A program made the position numbers and the translations under genes. A DNA stretch of 64,000 bases from Endomychus coccineus. Taxonomy: Eukaryota; Arthropoda; Insecta; Coleoptera; Endomychidae. The stretch is taken from the NCBI GenBank assembly GCA_958510875.1, contig OY294067.1:247891736-247955735 (forward strand), read 5' to 3'. Below the pieces are notes generated by a model. The model saw only the letters and a program-made list of their open reading frames with translations. It searched no databases and was not told the DNA's origin. How positions within the stretch are numbered: position 1 is the stretch's first letter; each line of letters begins with the position of its first letter. This document shows positions 35,440 through 46,583 of the stretch, piece after piece.

Positions 35440-37330
35440 TTATTATTATTATTAAGAGGGGGATATTGCGGTCCTTTAATGCCACGTGTCACCCCAGTGA
35501 AGCCGTTTCAACTCACGATTTCTCTCAGCTACGAAAGGGCGGTTCGCCTCGAGTGTGTTCACCATGCTTCCCCAGGTGAACAATTCCTGCAGAGGTTAAC
35601 ACCAACTTCGTGAATATATTCTTTAACGTCAGGCTAGTAAAGCGGATCCCACTCAAGAGTTTTCACCGGGCTCCAGAGCTAGACGGGATTGGTTCCCAAT
35701 CAAGAGTGTTCACCAGGTTTCCGAGGTGGGCGAAGAGCCACCTATTCAACACCCATTCGGGAGCGGATAGGTGCTTAATGCTCTGAAGAGGTTTAGCACC
35801 GTCTTAGTGTCTAGTCTGTGGATTTCCTCAGTGTATCATAGCTCTTCAGAGTGTGCTCTGAGCCTTGGTGGATCAGTGTTACGCATCTGCACAGAATATG
35901 CATTGATGTTTCGTCTTTTCGTTTGCACTACCTGCACAAAGGGTAATCGCAAGATTCATCCTGTGAAAGGGGTAATTAAACGGTCTGAGTCCTGTTGGTA
36001 TATCTGTCAACAGTATGGCATCGGCTTTAGCCATATTCCTCACTTGCTGAGACCAGTCTTCCCTAATGTGCGGTACAAGCAGTGCTTGTGCCTGCAACCG
36101 TTAACTAGTTGCCACTCATCCGAGTGTTGTGATCTGACCGAGCAGTGAATTGTCTTTTTGATGTTACTCTTCCAGATACCCACCGCTGGTTCGAGGCCTA
36201 GTAGGGGTTCTTTGTTCTATTATTAGTTTGTCTTCGTCTTCGCTAAGGTTATTTAGCGTGTTGATGAACTCCCACACTAGCTCCGATCTTACTCTCATGC
36301 TACTCAGCTCAGCAAGGGCTGCTTTGCTGTCTGTGCATATATTGATGTGGGTCAGCGTTCTTCCTTCCAGTGTTATTTGGACTCAGCACGTTATTGCCAG
36401 TATTCTATTGACATATGTCTATGGGCGCTTTTGTTGCCGCTCCTTCTATAGCCAGGTGGAATAGTTCCACTTTCATAAGAGCTTCAAGATGAGCTTTCTC
36501 AAATGTCCTAGGCCTGATTTGGTCGTTCTGACCTCTGTTCCTTTCCACCACTCCACCGAGGCATTCGTCAACATTGGTTCAAGTTTGGCTTCGAAGATCC
36601 ACATTGTTGTGTTTGGGCTGAGGCCACAGTTGTGAGCTATTCTGCACAATCAGAAGGCTGCTGTGAATTTGCGGCACTGTCATTCTGGTTGTGTTTTAAA
36701 TAGAAGTTTCTTGTCAAAGATGACTCCCAGGTATTTATATTGGTCGCTGATTTCAATCCTATATGCTATAGTCAGTTCTCTGATCAGTAATGTCTTGTAC
36801 TTAATAGTGAATAGGTACTTCAATTTCTGTTTTCTTATGGTTAATCTTCAACCGTTTGTCACTGCACCATTCATTTAGTAGTCAGGACTGATTGTATTAA
36901 GCCCATCAAAGTGTTCAGAATTTTCCCTCTGATGATTATGAGTATGTCGTCGGTATGGTGTTGCTCTGGAGACTTGTAGGTTTCTATTTTTCAGAATATC
37001 CTGAATCCAGGTGCTTACCAGGTTAGGAACTCCTTTATCCTCAAGGGCTTCACAGATACTTCCGATGATGGTATTGTTGAAAGCGCGCCCTCTATGTCTA
37101 AAAAGGCTCTCACCGCCTAGCCTTACTCCTCCATCTTTTTCAATGAGGGAGACTGGATTGCTGCTGAATGTAGGACAGATTGACCTTCTTTGTAAGCCTA
37201 TTGTGCAGTCCACAGTGTATTCGGATTCAATACTTCGTCTTGGATGTACTATCTTATTATGTATTACTTGGGAGTTTTTTCCTGTGAATATAAATATAAA
37301 TGAATAAATGAATAAATAAAATCGCAACAA
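35440..37330 (-). pseudogene. R1/LOA/I-type non-LTR relic, second copy
   Basis: Same family as 14950-16490 but on the minus strand. From 5' to 3' on that strand: RT block AFNNTIIGSICEALEDKGVP (37.1 kb), a deletion, YLGVIF-like thumb and NCGLSPNTTMWIFEAKLEP (36.6 kb), RNase H (~36.2-36.4 kb), WSQQVRNMAKAD and PTGLRPFNY (35.95-36.05 kb). The shared GC-rich 3' UTR with GTGAACACTC repeats (35.46-35.83 kb) and an ATT tail (35440-35453) follow. The YADD-bearing segment is missing. Many frame breaks. The copy is clearly dead but retains its 3' UTR well. Confidence 0.75.
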
Positions 37331-38186
37331 ATGAATGTAGAACTTTACTTGGCTTCACTGTTTTGTTTTCCTAAATTCTCCTACTTAGCTGATTCAATTC
37401 ATGTGTTAACCTCAACAATTCACGCATTCGAGTCAATTCTACATCTCCTTTCAACTTTTCGTGTTTTTTTTTGCTATATATAATTCATTATATAATATAC
37501 TGAACATATGTTCTTCTAAAAGCAATACAATCTGTTGCGTATTATACTAAGGCGAGATTGAAAATTACCGAAAAATCAGTTTTTCCTCTTTTACGACGCA
37601 AAAAAACAATTCCCTGCAAAAGAAAAATAAAAGTTGTAGAGTCGAAAAAAACAAAATTTATATGCACTTTTTTCCTACGCTTTCAAATTATAATATGTAC
37701 CACTTTGGAAATACTCACTGAATGGAGCGTCGTAGCTTTTACACCAGATGCAACACCAGTTTTTTCGAAATACTACTCTACTTTCAGATAATGCCCGGAA
37801 AACACTTAAATTCGCAAGCGCAACCATTATTAGTGTTGAATCTTCTAGAATATTTCGAACCAACGTAATTCTAGAGTATCAAGAATGGCCCTCCGCCATC
37901 TAACAGAGCTTTTTCCCGAAGGATCCAAATACGATCGCCAATCAGTAAGAAATTAGGGAGACTATTAATTAACATTAATAACCAATTTCAGAAGGTTCAT
38001 AGACTTCAATATAATACATGTACCTAAGTATGTTTATGTTCCGAATATGAAAAATGAGTGCTTCTTACTTGTCGATAGGCAACACAGAATATTTTCGGTT
38101 GAGTGAAATACAAGCTCAAGAAACTGGGTCATTTTATAATTAATAGTATTAATCGATAGTATTCAACTTATAATTTTACGTCATGA
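37331..38186. other. no recognised feature
   Basis: A+T-rich spacer leading to the first tRNA gene; no motif assigned. Confidence 0.4.
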
Positions 38187-38259
38187 GGTTCCGTAGTGTA
38201 GCGGTTATCACGTCTGCTTTACACGCAGAAGGTCCCCGGTTCGATCCCGGGCGGAACCA
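38187..38259 (+). tRNA. tRNA-Val (anticodon UAC)
   Basis: A 73-nt tRNA with acceptor arms GGTTCCG and CGGAACC plus discriminator A. The anticodon stem TCTGC/GCAGA encloses loop TTTACAC (anticodon TAC, reads GUA), and the T arm CCCCGGTTCGATCCCGGG contains the B box. A box TAGTGTAGCGG. No intron. A short T run (TTTT) follows after a few bases and may serve as RNA polymerase III terminator. Identical in sequence to the copy at 44524-44596. Confidence 0.97.
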
Positions 38260-38579
38260 ACTTTTACCAATTAGATCAAAATATTCAGTAAATGAAGTCC
38301 TACTGGATTATAGACTAGCTAGTGTTGAGAGAGAGGCCAATGAGATCCATAGTGATTCCAAACAGTTCACGAAATCGATCTTAACAACCTAGATCAAATT
38401 GTGTAATAAATAGGGTTCAGAATTTTATAAATAATTTTTTATAACACTGAACGAAATAAAAGAAACTAGCAAATTTTAAAAACTTAAGTTCCAGGGCCCG
38501 ATAAATTTCAAAATAGAAACTTGTCACGTAATGCCATTATTCTAATAACGTATATATAAACGGAATTATCAAACATTCA

Positions 38580-39470
38580 TACATCCCAAAATAATGGGAA
38601 ATCGGGAAAATAATCCCGATACGGATAATGGAAAGTTACATGCCACGCTTGGAAAGTTAACAGAAGAAACAATATTGACTCGCTTGAAAAATCACGATAA
38701 TAAACATAAAATAACTAACGATCATCAATCCGGATTTAGGTCACAATACAGTTCAGCAAGTAACAAGGATACTCAATGATATTGCTACTAATTTCAGTGA
38801 ACAAAAAATGACAAGGATAACTCTGTTAGACATAAAAAAAACGCATTGACCCAGTCTGGATAGGTGCACTAATATATAAATTAATGAAATATAAAATCTG
38901 ATCAAACTAATTCATGTTCATCTAACAGGAAGAGAGTTTTTTGTAAGCATTAAAAACTCCAGAATAAAAACTATAATGACTAGCGTTCCTCAAGCTTCTA
39001 TATTAGGACCATAGCTTTTCTATATCTTCCTTTACGATGTACCAACAAGTCTTTCAGAACAATTGTGTCAGACTAATCCTGAACTAAGGGAAATAAGGTT
39101 TCATACGTGCCCTCCACGAACACACAAACACCCCTATGAGAAAGGAATATAACCTTCAATTGGCCGAGAAATTCTATCGAACTCAGGACACTACGTAATC
39201 CTCTATTGAGAAACATGGGTAAAATAAGAAGGCAAACGCCCCATTCGACGCTGGATATTTTTCAAAATTGAATATCAACAGCAATTATGTAAGCAGCCAA
39301 ATATACAAATATAAAAACATATAAAAAAAGGCTGATGGCCCTAGAATTAGTTTTCAAGGTTAGATTTGAGGAAATCAACAGTATTTTTAGGCACCATTAT
39401 CCAATAGTACAATAGGCTAATAAGGAAAAAAATAATAAGAACCAACAGAAAAAGCACTGTAATATTGACA
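38580..39470 (+). pseudogene. Jockey-like RT relic
   Basis: Decayed RT reading, with frame changes, KHKITNDHQSGFRSQYS, then VTRILNDIATNF, LLDIKKTH (motif A degraded from a D-x3-AFD form), FVSIKNS, VPQASILGP and LFYIFLYDVPTSLSE. A C-terminal tail (DAGYFSKLNIN) follows. The run DHQ-GFR followed by VPQ-SILGP is typical of Jockey proper. YADD is not visible. Boundaries are approximate. Confidence 0.6.
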
Positions 39471-39499
39471 CTGATATATCTTCATCACATTTCCAAACG

Positions 39500-41705
39500 C
39501 AGGTTTTACACTTTCCTGTAGTAAAACAACCTTTTTTATATTTTGACTACTCGAGAGGGAATTCTATAATGTTCGAAGAACATCGTGTGAGCCAGCGGTG
39601 AAATGTTAAGAGAGGAGATGGGCATTCGAATTTTTCTTGAACGGTTTGGAGGCTATAGCCATATAGAAAGACCTGATCAGGTAAAGAGTTCCATAACTTC
39701 GCTGTTGGATAGAAAAATTAAGTCTGGTAGGAAGAAATTCGGCAGGTCTCGAGCTTAACAATGAAGGGGTGAGCTCGTCCAGTCCGCCTATCTAGAATTT
39801 CTTGGTGAAACAACAAACGAGATTTCTGATGAACAGTGACCATCAGGGCATTTTTTAAGTAATACGAACGTGGCCAAATGGCCACTTAGTAGTCCGACGT
39901 GGCCACGTAGTAATCATAATCTGGCCACAACCAATTTTCGAAAATGCGTGAACAACACCTAACTGAAATAATGTCCGAAATTTTCTGAACATACATGATT
40001 TCGCCAAAATGTCAAAAAATATATAGGTAACTTGCTAATTCTAATGAAGTTTTTTGATGCTAATCGGAGGAATTTATCAACGAATGAATGACAGTTCATC
40101 AAATATACTGTCAATGAGGATTTATATGGAAAAAAACATACTCACGACTTCCGTTAGATATATAAATTCTATAAATTCTGCACGTGCTCGAGGATTTTTG
40201 TCAGCATATAATCAAGAATTTGTGGGCAAGTGTATAATAAGTTGGATATGAAAAATAACTATTTCTGAGATTACTTTTTTTATGCAAATGTTTTGGTACG
40301 AGTGAGTCACAACCCGTCGATACACAATTCGTCTATTAAGACGACTCGGAAGACTTTCTCTTTTCGTCCTTCTTTCTTTCAACTGGTTCCCGTTCTACGC
40401 GTTTTTCTTACACTACAGTAGGTTCCGAGTCGTCTTAACATATAATGTTTTCAGACTCGCGCATGTATGTCGGTAGAGAAGCGTTTGGTTGGGGGGGGGG
40501 GGGGTGTTTGAGGAGATATTTTTCTTTTAGCCACCTAGTGAAAGATCTTCAAAAAATGCCCTGGTGACCATAGAAATATCTATAGAAAATGGAGAAATCG
40601 CCTACTTTTCTACGATGTTCTAGAGGAGTCAATGAACTCGTAAGTGTTCTGGATGGAATCCAAGAGATTCAGCGTATGTTTGGGAGCCGAACTCCAGACA
40701 TGTGAATAGTACTCCAGGGCAGGTCGAATATGTGCTTTGTAGATTATAACGAGCTGCTGGGATGGAAAATAGCTCTTGGCACGGAATAGAAGACCAAGTT
40801 TTTGTGAAGCCGTTTTCGCAATGGACCTCACATGATTGTCTCATGAGGGTTTTGTTGAGGGATCCGCCTCCCTGGGGAAGATGCAAGCTTCAGTGTTGCA
40901 TCAACCTGTCTCTGTCCTCTGGCTTCATTGGATGGTATAGGGACTCTAGATGTACCATCTTCTGCAAAACTATGGACGGAACAGGTGGTCACTTCCAGCA
41001 GATCGTTTATATGGATCAGAAACAAAGCTGGTGTCAACACCAGCGTTGATAGCCATTGTATACGACGATACTCCGTGAACCATCACATGGAGTGATCTAT
41101 CTGAGAAAAAACTCGACAGTAAACGACATAGTTGAGGGGCAAACCATATGACGAAAGTTCCCTAAGAAGGCTTTGGTGCCAGATTCGATCAAATGCTTTG
41201 GAGATATCCAATGCTACAGCTAGAGATTCCCCATGTTGTCCAATAGATTTCTGCCATATGTGTTACGTAGGCAAGCAGATCTCCTGTTGATCTCTGCAGA
41301 CGAAAGCCATATTGCCGGTTATTCACGATGTTGGAACTCTCTAGATATTGGATGAGGTCGATGTTGATTGCTTTCTTCATCACTTTAGAGATCACAGATA
41401 ATAGTGGGGGTCTATAATTATTAGGAAGGGTCTTGTTTCCTCATTTTGTAGTTGGTTGGACTCTATCTGTCTTCCAGCTGGAAGGAAACACACCCAGTTT
41501 GTATAAAAGGGTGAACAACTTGCAGAAAACTGGTATTATTTCAGGTGCACATTTCGACAGGTGGAGTTTTGTCTGGCCCCATAGACTTTTGGTATTGAGA
41601 TCAAGCAGAATCCACCTAATTGTGCGGTGAAGAAAGCGACGATGGCATATAGCCATCGAAGGCAGCAATATTAGGAGGATCCTTTCCTTGTGGATCCAAA
41701 GTGGA
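39500..41705 (-). pseudogene. non-LTR RT relic (family S), split by a hAT-type element
   Basis: Minus strand, 5' to 3': RRFLHRTIRWILLDLNTKS and PGVFPSSWKT-like N-terminal RT (41.4-41.67 kb), MISKVMKKAINIDLIQYLES, NRQYGF, LAYVTHM (41.2-41.4 kb). Then come TPALFLIHINDLLEV and FAED (usual FADD) near 40960. The thumb KTASQKLGLLFRAKSYFPSQ and LEYYSHVW (40.65-40.83 kb) follow, and finally a C-terminal tail with LETCRISS (39.7-39.8 kb). The thumb and the tail are separated by the 720 bp element at 39844-40563. Related relics lie at 1-62, 49210-50700 and 56250-56690. The endonuclease is absent; the copy is 5' truncated and full of frame breaks. Confidence 0.7.
39844..40563. mobile_element. hAT-type non-autonomous element with 8-bp target duplication
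   Basis: Ends are CAGGGCATTTTTTAAG on the left and CTTCAAAAAATGCCCTG on the right, an inverted repeat of ~16 bp beginning CAGGG. Exact 8-bp direct repeats GTGACCAT flank it at 39836-39843 and 40564-40571. Both are hallmarks of the hAT superfamily. It has no transposase ORF. The left part has several GTGGCCA palindromes (39871-39905), and a run of about 14 G lies near 40490-40504. It interrupts the family S RT relic, so it is younger than that copy. Confidence 0.85.
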
Positions 41706-41847
41706 ACTTTATATTTATATAGTACTTTATGCTTGTTACTGTCACAAATGTGAAAAATGGATAGGCCCTGGCCCTGGCCAATAACTTACTCGTTTTTGTT
41801 CAAGTAAACAACTGGGAAGGTAAACAATTTTTAAATTGAAATTACAA

Positions 41848-41920
41848 GGTTCCGTAGTGTAGAGGTTATCACGTCTGCTTTACACGCAGAAGGTCCCCGG
41901 TTCGATCCCGGGCGGAACCA
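41848..41920 (+). tRNA. tRNA-Val (anticodon UAC)
   Basis: Same 73-nt tRNA as at 38187 with one difference in the D loop (TGTAGAGG in place of TGTAGCGG). Acceptor, anticodon (TAC) and T arms are intact. TTTT follows closely. Confidence 0.97.
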
Positions 41921-43243
41921 AGTTTTACTAATTAAACCAAAATATTTGTATCAATTGTACTTAAATTTCCAATCAGGTTGTAGTGTATTTTTCATGGGAT
42001 TACAAAACTAGGCAAACACTCTACCACAATATTCCTTGACATTACATGAGAAACATGCAACCTTACTTCATCAAAGGAAAATTACATTCATATATCAAAT
42101 ATGAACATCATCTAAAAGGCTAGACTTACGATAGGGCAGACATGGAGTTCATCCCCAATCCCAAAAGACCACGAAGGATGAAGCGATAAAAAATATAGCT
42201 TTTCTTTTAAAATAAGGAAATTGATGCCCACTTCCGGTATAACCGGAAGTGTCACGTTCATTCATTGAGCAGCAAATAATCGATTCTGGTCTTGTACAAA
42301 TTTTCATTGGCATCATCGTTATAACTTAAAATACTTCTAATACTGCGAAAATTTGGGTCGATCGCTTTTATGACTGATTTGTATTCAAAACAGTGGGTAT
42401 TGCATCACACAATACTAATCGCCTTTCAGCCAAAACCTGATCCCCTGCTTTAAGTTTTTCAACATATGAGAAAATTGTTAAAAATTAAAATTTTGTACTT
42501 CACCCATCGCTTTTATGGAAAATTGCATTCGATAAGTTGCAAAAACATGGACCTGTGGTTGTCAAATATGACCGTATCGATTGATTTACCCCAGTCCAAA
42601 CCAAAACCGAGCAGAGACTAAGTGTCCTTAATATCTGATTCGGGTAAAGAATTGGGAATAAGGCATCCAAAACGAAAGATACCTACCGACATTCTTGTCT
42701 GGAATCTATTGATCGGTTTTGGTTATACTGTAAAGCATCATTGGGCTTTCAATATGTTTCTTCTGCTAATTGTTTGATTCCAATAAATCAATAACTCTTC
42801 AAATTTCCTTGGGAGCCTCGCTCTTTGTTCATACTAATAGTGATAAAAGCAAATGCAAAACTTCCCGATAATAATAAGTTCTTATTCAAGACGAATTCAC
42901 AAAAATGTGTACTCACTAAAAGATACCTTGGCAGTTATCTCGAGGCATTGTAAGAATAACGAATTTAATCGCACAAGAAATGAATGCCTCTATGCAAAAC
43001 TAACGTTGAAATTGACAGTAAATTTCAGACAGCTACCTACTAAATTGAAAGTCTAAAATTGACAAATTATTGTTACCCATATACACATAACCTACTTCGT
43101 AGGCTATGCCATACATTTGCAGCACTAACTTTAAACCCAGTTTTTTCTAAAATGATGGACGTTAACTAACACATTAAGTATGCCTTTCTTCAAGCAAATT
43201 TACTGTTGTTTTAAAATAACAAATCATTTTCCAAAATCCTATA
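41921..43243. other. no gene; one GC palindrome
   Basis: A 10-bp-arm palindrome CACTTCCGGT-ATA-ACCGGAAGTG lies at 42229-42251. Weak protein-like runs on the minus strand near 42.3-42.6 kb were not assignable. Confidence 0.4.
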
Positions 43244-43821
43244 CTTAAAACCACGGTCGTATGTACAGGTCTGGGAACGGGAGGCTGTTTCCTATGTGAG
43301 AAGTGAATCCGCTGAGCGTCATCTGTTGCATAGTACCAAAAGGGTGGCGCATGAGTCGAGGAATGATCTCTGGCACGTATACGACCGTGTTCTCTGGCAA
43401 CGGTGATTGTTGACTTGTAAACACAAGGAATACCGGCGTTTTTAGAAAAAAATGACGAAACCGTGTATTGTGTCGAAATGCAAAACGGGGTACAAAAGTG
43501 TGAAGCAAGAAACTTCTGTGCCGAAAGAAGCGGAAATGCGAGGTCTTTTACGTGTGCGAGCATGTATAACGAAAAAGGGGGAGTTATTTTTAAGGTGAGT
43601 AATACATTTTGACAAGAGTAACAGTTCTATTCCTCTCTCAAATCAGAATAGTAAATATTGCGTTACGAGAAAAATTATTTTATTTTATAATGTGATTGTT
43701 GCCATACTTCGATCCAAGCCCTAGCTTGTGGCTAAGCGAGGGACTACGAGTTTGGCGACATGTAAGAGACTCATGTCAAACATAGAGTTCCCAGACCTGT
43801 ATGTACGACCGTGCTTAAAAC
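43244..43821. mobile_element. P-type non-autonomous element (copy 2) with 8-bp target duplications
   Basis: The element occupies 43252-43813. Terminal inverted repeats of 27 bp start CACGGTCGTA and include TACAGGTCTGGGAAC, with two mismatches. The exact 8-bp duplication CTTAAAAC borders both sides (43244-43251, 43814-43821). Eight-base duplications plus a THAP exon are the signature of the P superfamily. Length 562 bp. The interior retains a THAP-like first exon and its splice donor but no RNase H-like transposase core, so it depends on a partner element. Confidence 0.88.
43452..43597 (+). pseudogene. THAP-like exon of P-type copy 2
   Basis: ATG at 43452 opens MTKPCIVSKCKTGYKSVKQ, the N-terminus of a THAP zinc finger with its C-x4-C pair intact. 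About 50 bp are then missing compared with copies 1 and 3, removing the FKVPKD...KKWMLAIPD part with its tryptophan. The exon ends near the TTTTTAAG/GTGAGTAATA splice donor at about 43597. THAP domains bind transposon ends. This copy cannot fold a complete finger. Confidence 0.65.
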
Positions 43822-44523
43822 TAATCTCGAAGATAATCATAGAGTGGCCACACAGACGTTCAAAACGTTATGTACATTTAACGCAAGAAACGAGCAGATA
43901 TTCATGTTTATCACTCAAATAAACGTTTCCCCTAATTTGAGTACAATTAACCAAAAGAAAAAAAAATGATCAACGAAAAAAGAATTAGCAAAAATGTTGA
44001 GAGCTATAACTTTTTGGAAGGAAAATTGTACTGAGGTTAATTGACAATATTGACATCACCTTATTTTCGTGAATAATAAAGGGAAATATGTATTGTTATC
44101 ATTATAAACATTCTACATCTGTGGTGAGTTGCAAGGAAGAAAACTAACAATTTAAGATTTCATTTGATCAAAAATATAAACCATTAGGTAATGGTGCTTC
44201 TCGTAGTGATGATTATCATTTTGCTTTTTACTCTTACATCATAATGATGTTACACTATTTCAGTGACATATTATAATTTATATTCATAAAGAAACTAGCT
44301 AATTTATTATATATTTATTATTCCTGCGTATACCTTCAAAATATTACATTCGATTTTATAGTACACGTAACGAAGAAATAAAAACATACAAAATGTTAAT
44401 GTATATAAGCCCCCGCCTTGGTGACATATATGACACCAGCAACTAAATTTTTTTGAAGAAAAAACTCAGCGACTTGACTTGTCTTTATTTGTCTAGATTA
44501 GACCTCAAGTACTTTCAAAAGAG
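43822..44523. other. no recognised feature
   Basis: A+T-rich spacer before the third tRNA. Confidence 0.4.
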
Positions 44524-44596
44524 TGGTTCCGCCCGGGATCGAACCGGGGACCTTCTGCGTGTAAAGCAGACGTGATAACCGCTACACTACGGAACC
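44524..44596 (-). tRNA. tRNA-Val (anticodon UAC)
   Basis: Reverse complement of the 38187 gene, base for base. Anticodon loop TTTACAC. Downstream on its strand a TTTT run (44516-44520 region) can terminate transcription. Lies on the opposite strand to the other two Val genes, about 2.6 kb from the second. Confidence 0.97.
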
Positions 44597-44950
44597 TTGC
44601 ATACAAATGAGATTTAAGATATATTTGTAAGACATGGCAGTCAGTACTTTTTAGTCTATTATAAATATAATAATTTTACTTTGCCTTTCAAATGATGTGT
44701 CCTTCGAAAAATTATAGACATTAGACAGTGTATATTTTCTACTCATATTCTCAATTCATATAATTTTCGAGGGTGGAGGATTGATTCGATATTAACCTTT
44801 ATATCAAAAACATTTTTTTTTAAGAAAAATATTAAAATAGGATAAACTTGTAGCTCAAGTTAAAGAATGCGGGAAACAGAAACAAAAACTTTAGGTTCAT
44901 TCTCAAAAAATAGAAATTTACAGAATAATATATAACGCTTTACAAGTATT

Positions 44951-46583
44951 CAGGGTGTATCAGGATATATGTAAAAAAATTTAATATGTGATTCTATATC
45001 ATAATTCCAACAAAAAATTCATATCATACATATTCCGATTTTCAACGATTAACAAGTAATTCGCTATTTTCAATTTTTTTATTAAAATATCACATTTACA
45101 TGGAATTGACTTCTTCCTACAATCAACAACGAATGTAGACAAAAGTAAAACATTGAAAATGGAAGAGCAATAAATAAGTTTTTATATGATACTCATATTT
45201 ATTGCCGAAATGTTATTATTTTTATTATTTTTAGGTCAGAATATTTGGCTGTCACCTGTTATTAGATGAAGTGAAAATTCAAACGTCAAATACTCAATAT
45301 TTTTTCAAGACAAAAATGGAAGATAACTATTGTCAAAATATCGCCAAAGATCAAGCTTTAGAATAGTATAAATTTTTTTTCATCCCACATGCAATAGCGA
45401 AGAAATTGTGTTAAATGTAACTCAACATCAAAGTTTGTAAAATACCTAGTTTACTGTAATTTCAAATTTTGCTTGTAGAGAAGTTGTAAAGCAAGTTACA
45501 ACATATACACATAGACTGGAAATTTCCCAAAGAATTTGAAAAACCTATCCACAGGTTCCTGTGATCAACCGCTATACCATGGCATACTAGATCCTCTAGT
45601 TTCCTTAATTTTCATCCGATAATTATGAAATTAGGAGTGAGTTTATTTATACTATTTTAATTTTAACAATAACAAACTGAAGTAGTACGAATTATAACAT
45701 TTGCTCCGGATGATCCGCTGTTCTTCCGTATTAATTTAGAATTGATTTTTTTTTTCTAAGATACATGGGTGATTGGCAGGAAGAACTGAGGCAACATATC
45801 ATTGAAAAGCAAAATGAACTATGCGGTGGCGGAAAGAGAGATACGGCGAAAAGCACGGACATGTTTGCGTCAACATGGCCACTTCGATAAAATTTTGTAA
45901 TTCGTGATACTTCTCGTTGTTATTGTTCTTGTTATTGTTAAAATTGTGTAAATGAAGTCACCACCATTCGAACTGTTCAATTTCATAACTATCGGATGAA
46001 AATTAAGGAAACTAGAGGAAATCTAGTATGCCATGGAATAGCGGTTCAACGGTTGATCATAGGAAGCTGTGTATAGGTTTTTCAGATTCTTTGTAAAATT
46101 TCCAGTCTATGGGTGTGTGGTTGTAACTTGATTTACAACTGCTATAAAGCAAAATTAGAAATAATAGTAAAATATTTCAGAAACCTTGATGTTGAGTTAC
46201 CTTTAACACAATTTCTTCGCTATTGCTTGTGCGATGAAAAAATTGTGTATCTGACGTTTGAATTTTCACGACTTCATCAAATAACAGGCGACACCCAAAT
46301 ATTCTGACCTAAAGATAATAAAAATAATAACATTTCGGCAATAAATATGGTATCATATGAAAGTTTATTTATTGCTCTCCCATTTGCGATGAATTAATCT
46401 CTTCTACATTTGTTGTTGATCGTAGAAAGAGGTCAAGTGCATAGAAATGTGATATTTTCATAAAAAATTGAAAATAGCAAATTACTTGTTAACCGTTGAA
46501 AATCGGAATATGTATTATGTGAACTTTTTTGTTATATATGAATCACATATTGAATTTTTTAACATATATCCTGATACACCCTG
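44951..46583. mobile_element. fold-back element with ~690 / ~610 bp arms
   Basis: Left arm 44951-45637 begins CAGGGTGTATCAGGATATAT; right arm ~45975-46583 ends with the reverse complement. Arms pair through their whole length (landmarks: CCGATTTTCAAC, TTGCCGAAATGTTATTAT, CCATGGCATACTAGAT and their partners), with small indels. The ~340 bp loop (45638-45974) contains a less A+T-rich patch (45780-45900) without an ORF. Ends resemble the CAGGGTG ends at 25064, so the two may share a transposase source. A TA borders the right end; the left is TT, possibly mutated. Confidence 0.75.

Noticed and set aside
35771..36148. Cysteine-rich 125-codon ORF on the plus strand
   Set aside because: Antisense of the RNase H/tail part of the minus-strand non-LTR relic, which explains the sequence better.
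42290..42620. Minus-strand protein-like runs resembling a DDE transposase segment
   Set aside because: Too many frame changes and only loose similarity to a GDQVLAxR motif; not enough to name a family.
43174..43563. Long minus-strand ORFs across P-type copy 2 (also 54699-55151 and 3087-3299)
   Set aside because: Antisense to the THAP-like exon and terminal repeats; the same shadows recur in each copy.
46113..46307. 64-codon ORF in the right arm of the fold-back element
   Set aside because: Lies wholly in an inverted-repeat arm; the opposite arm does not preserve the frame.
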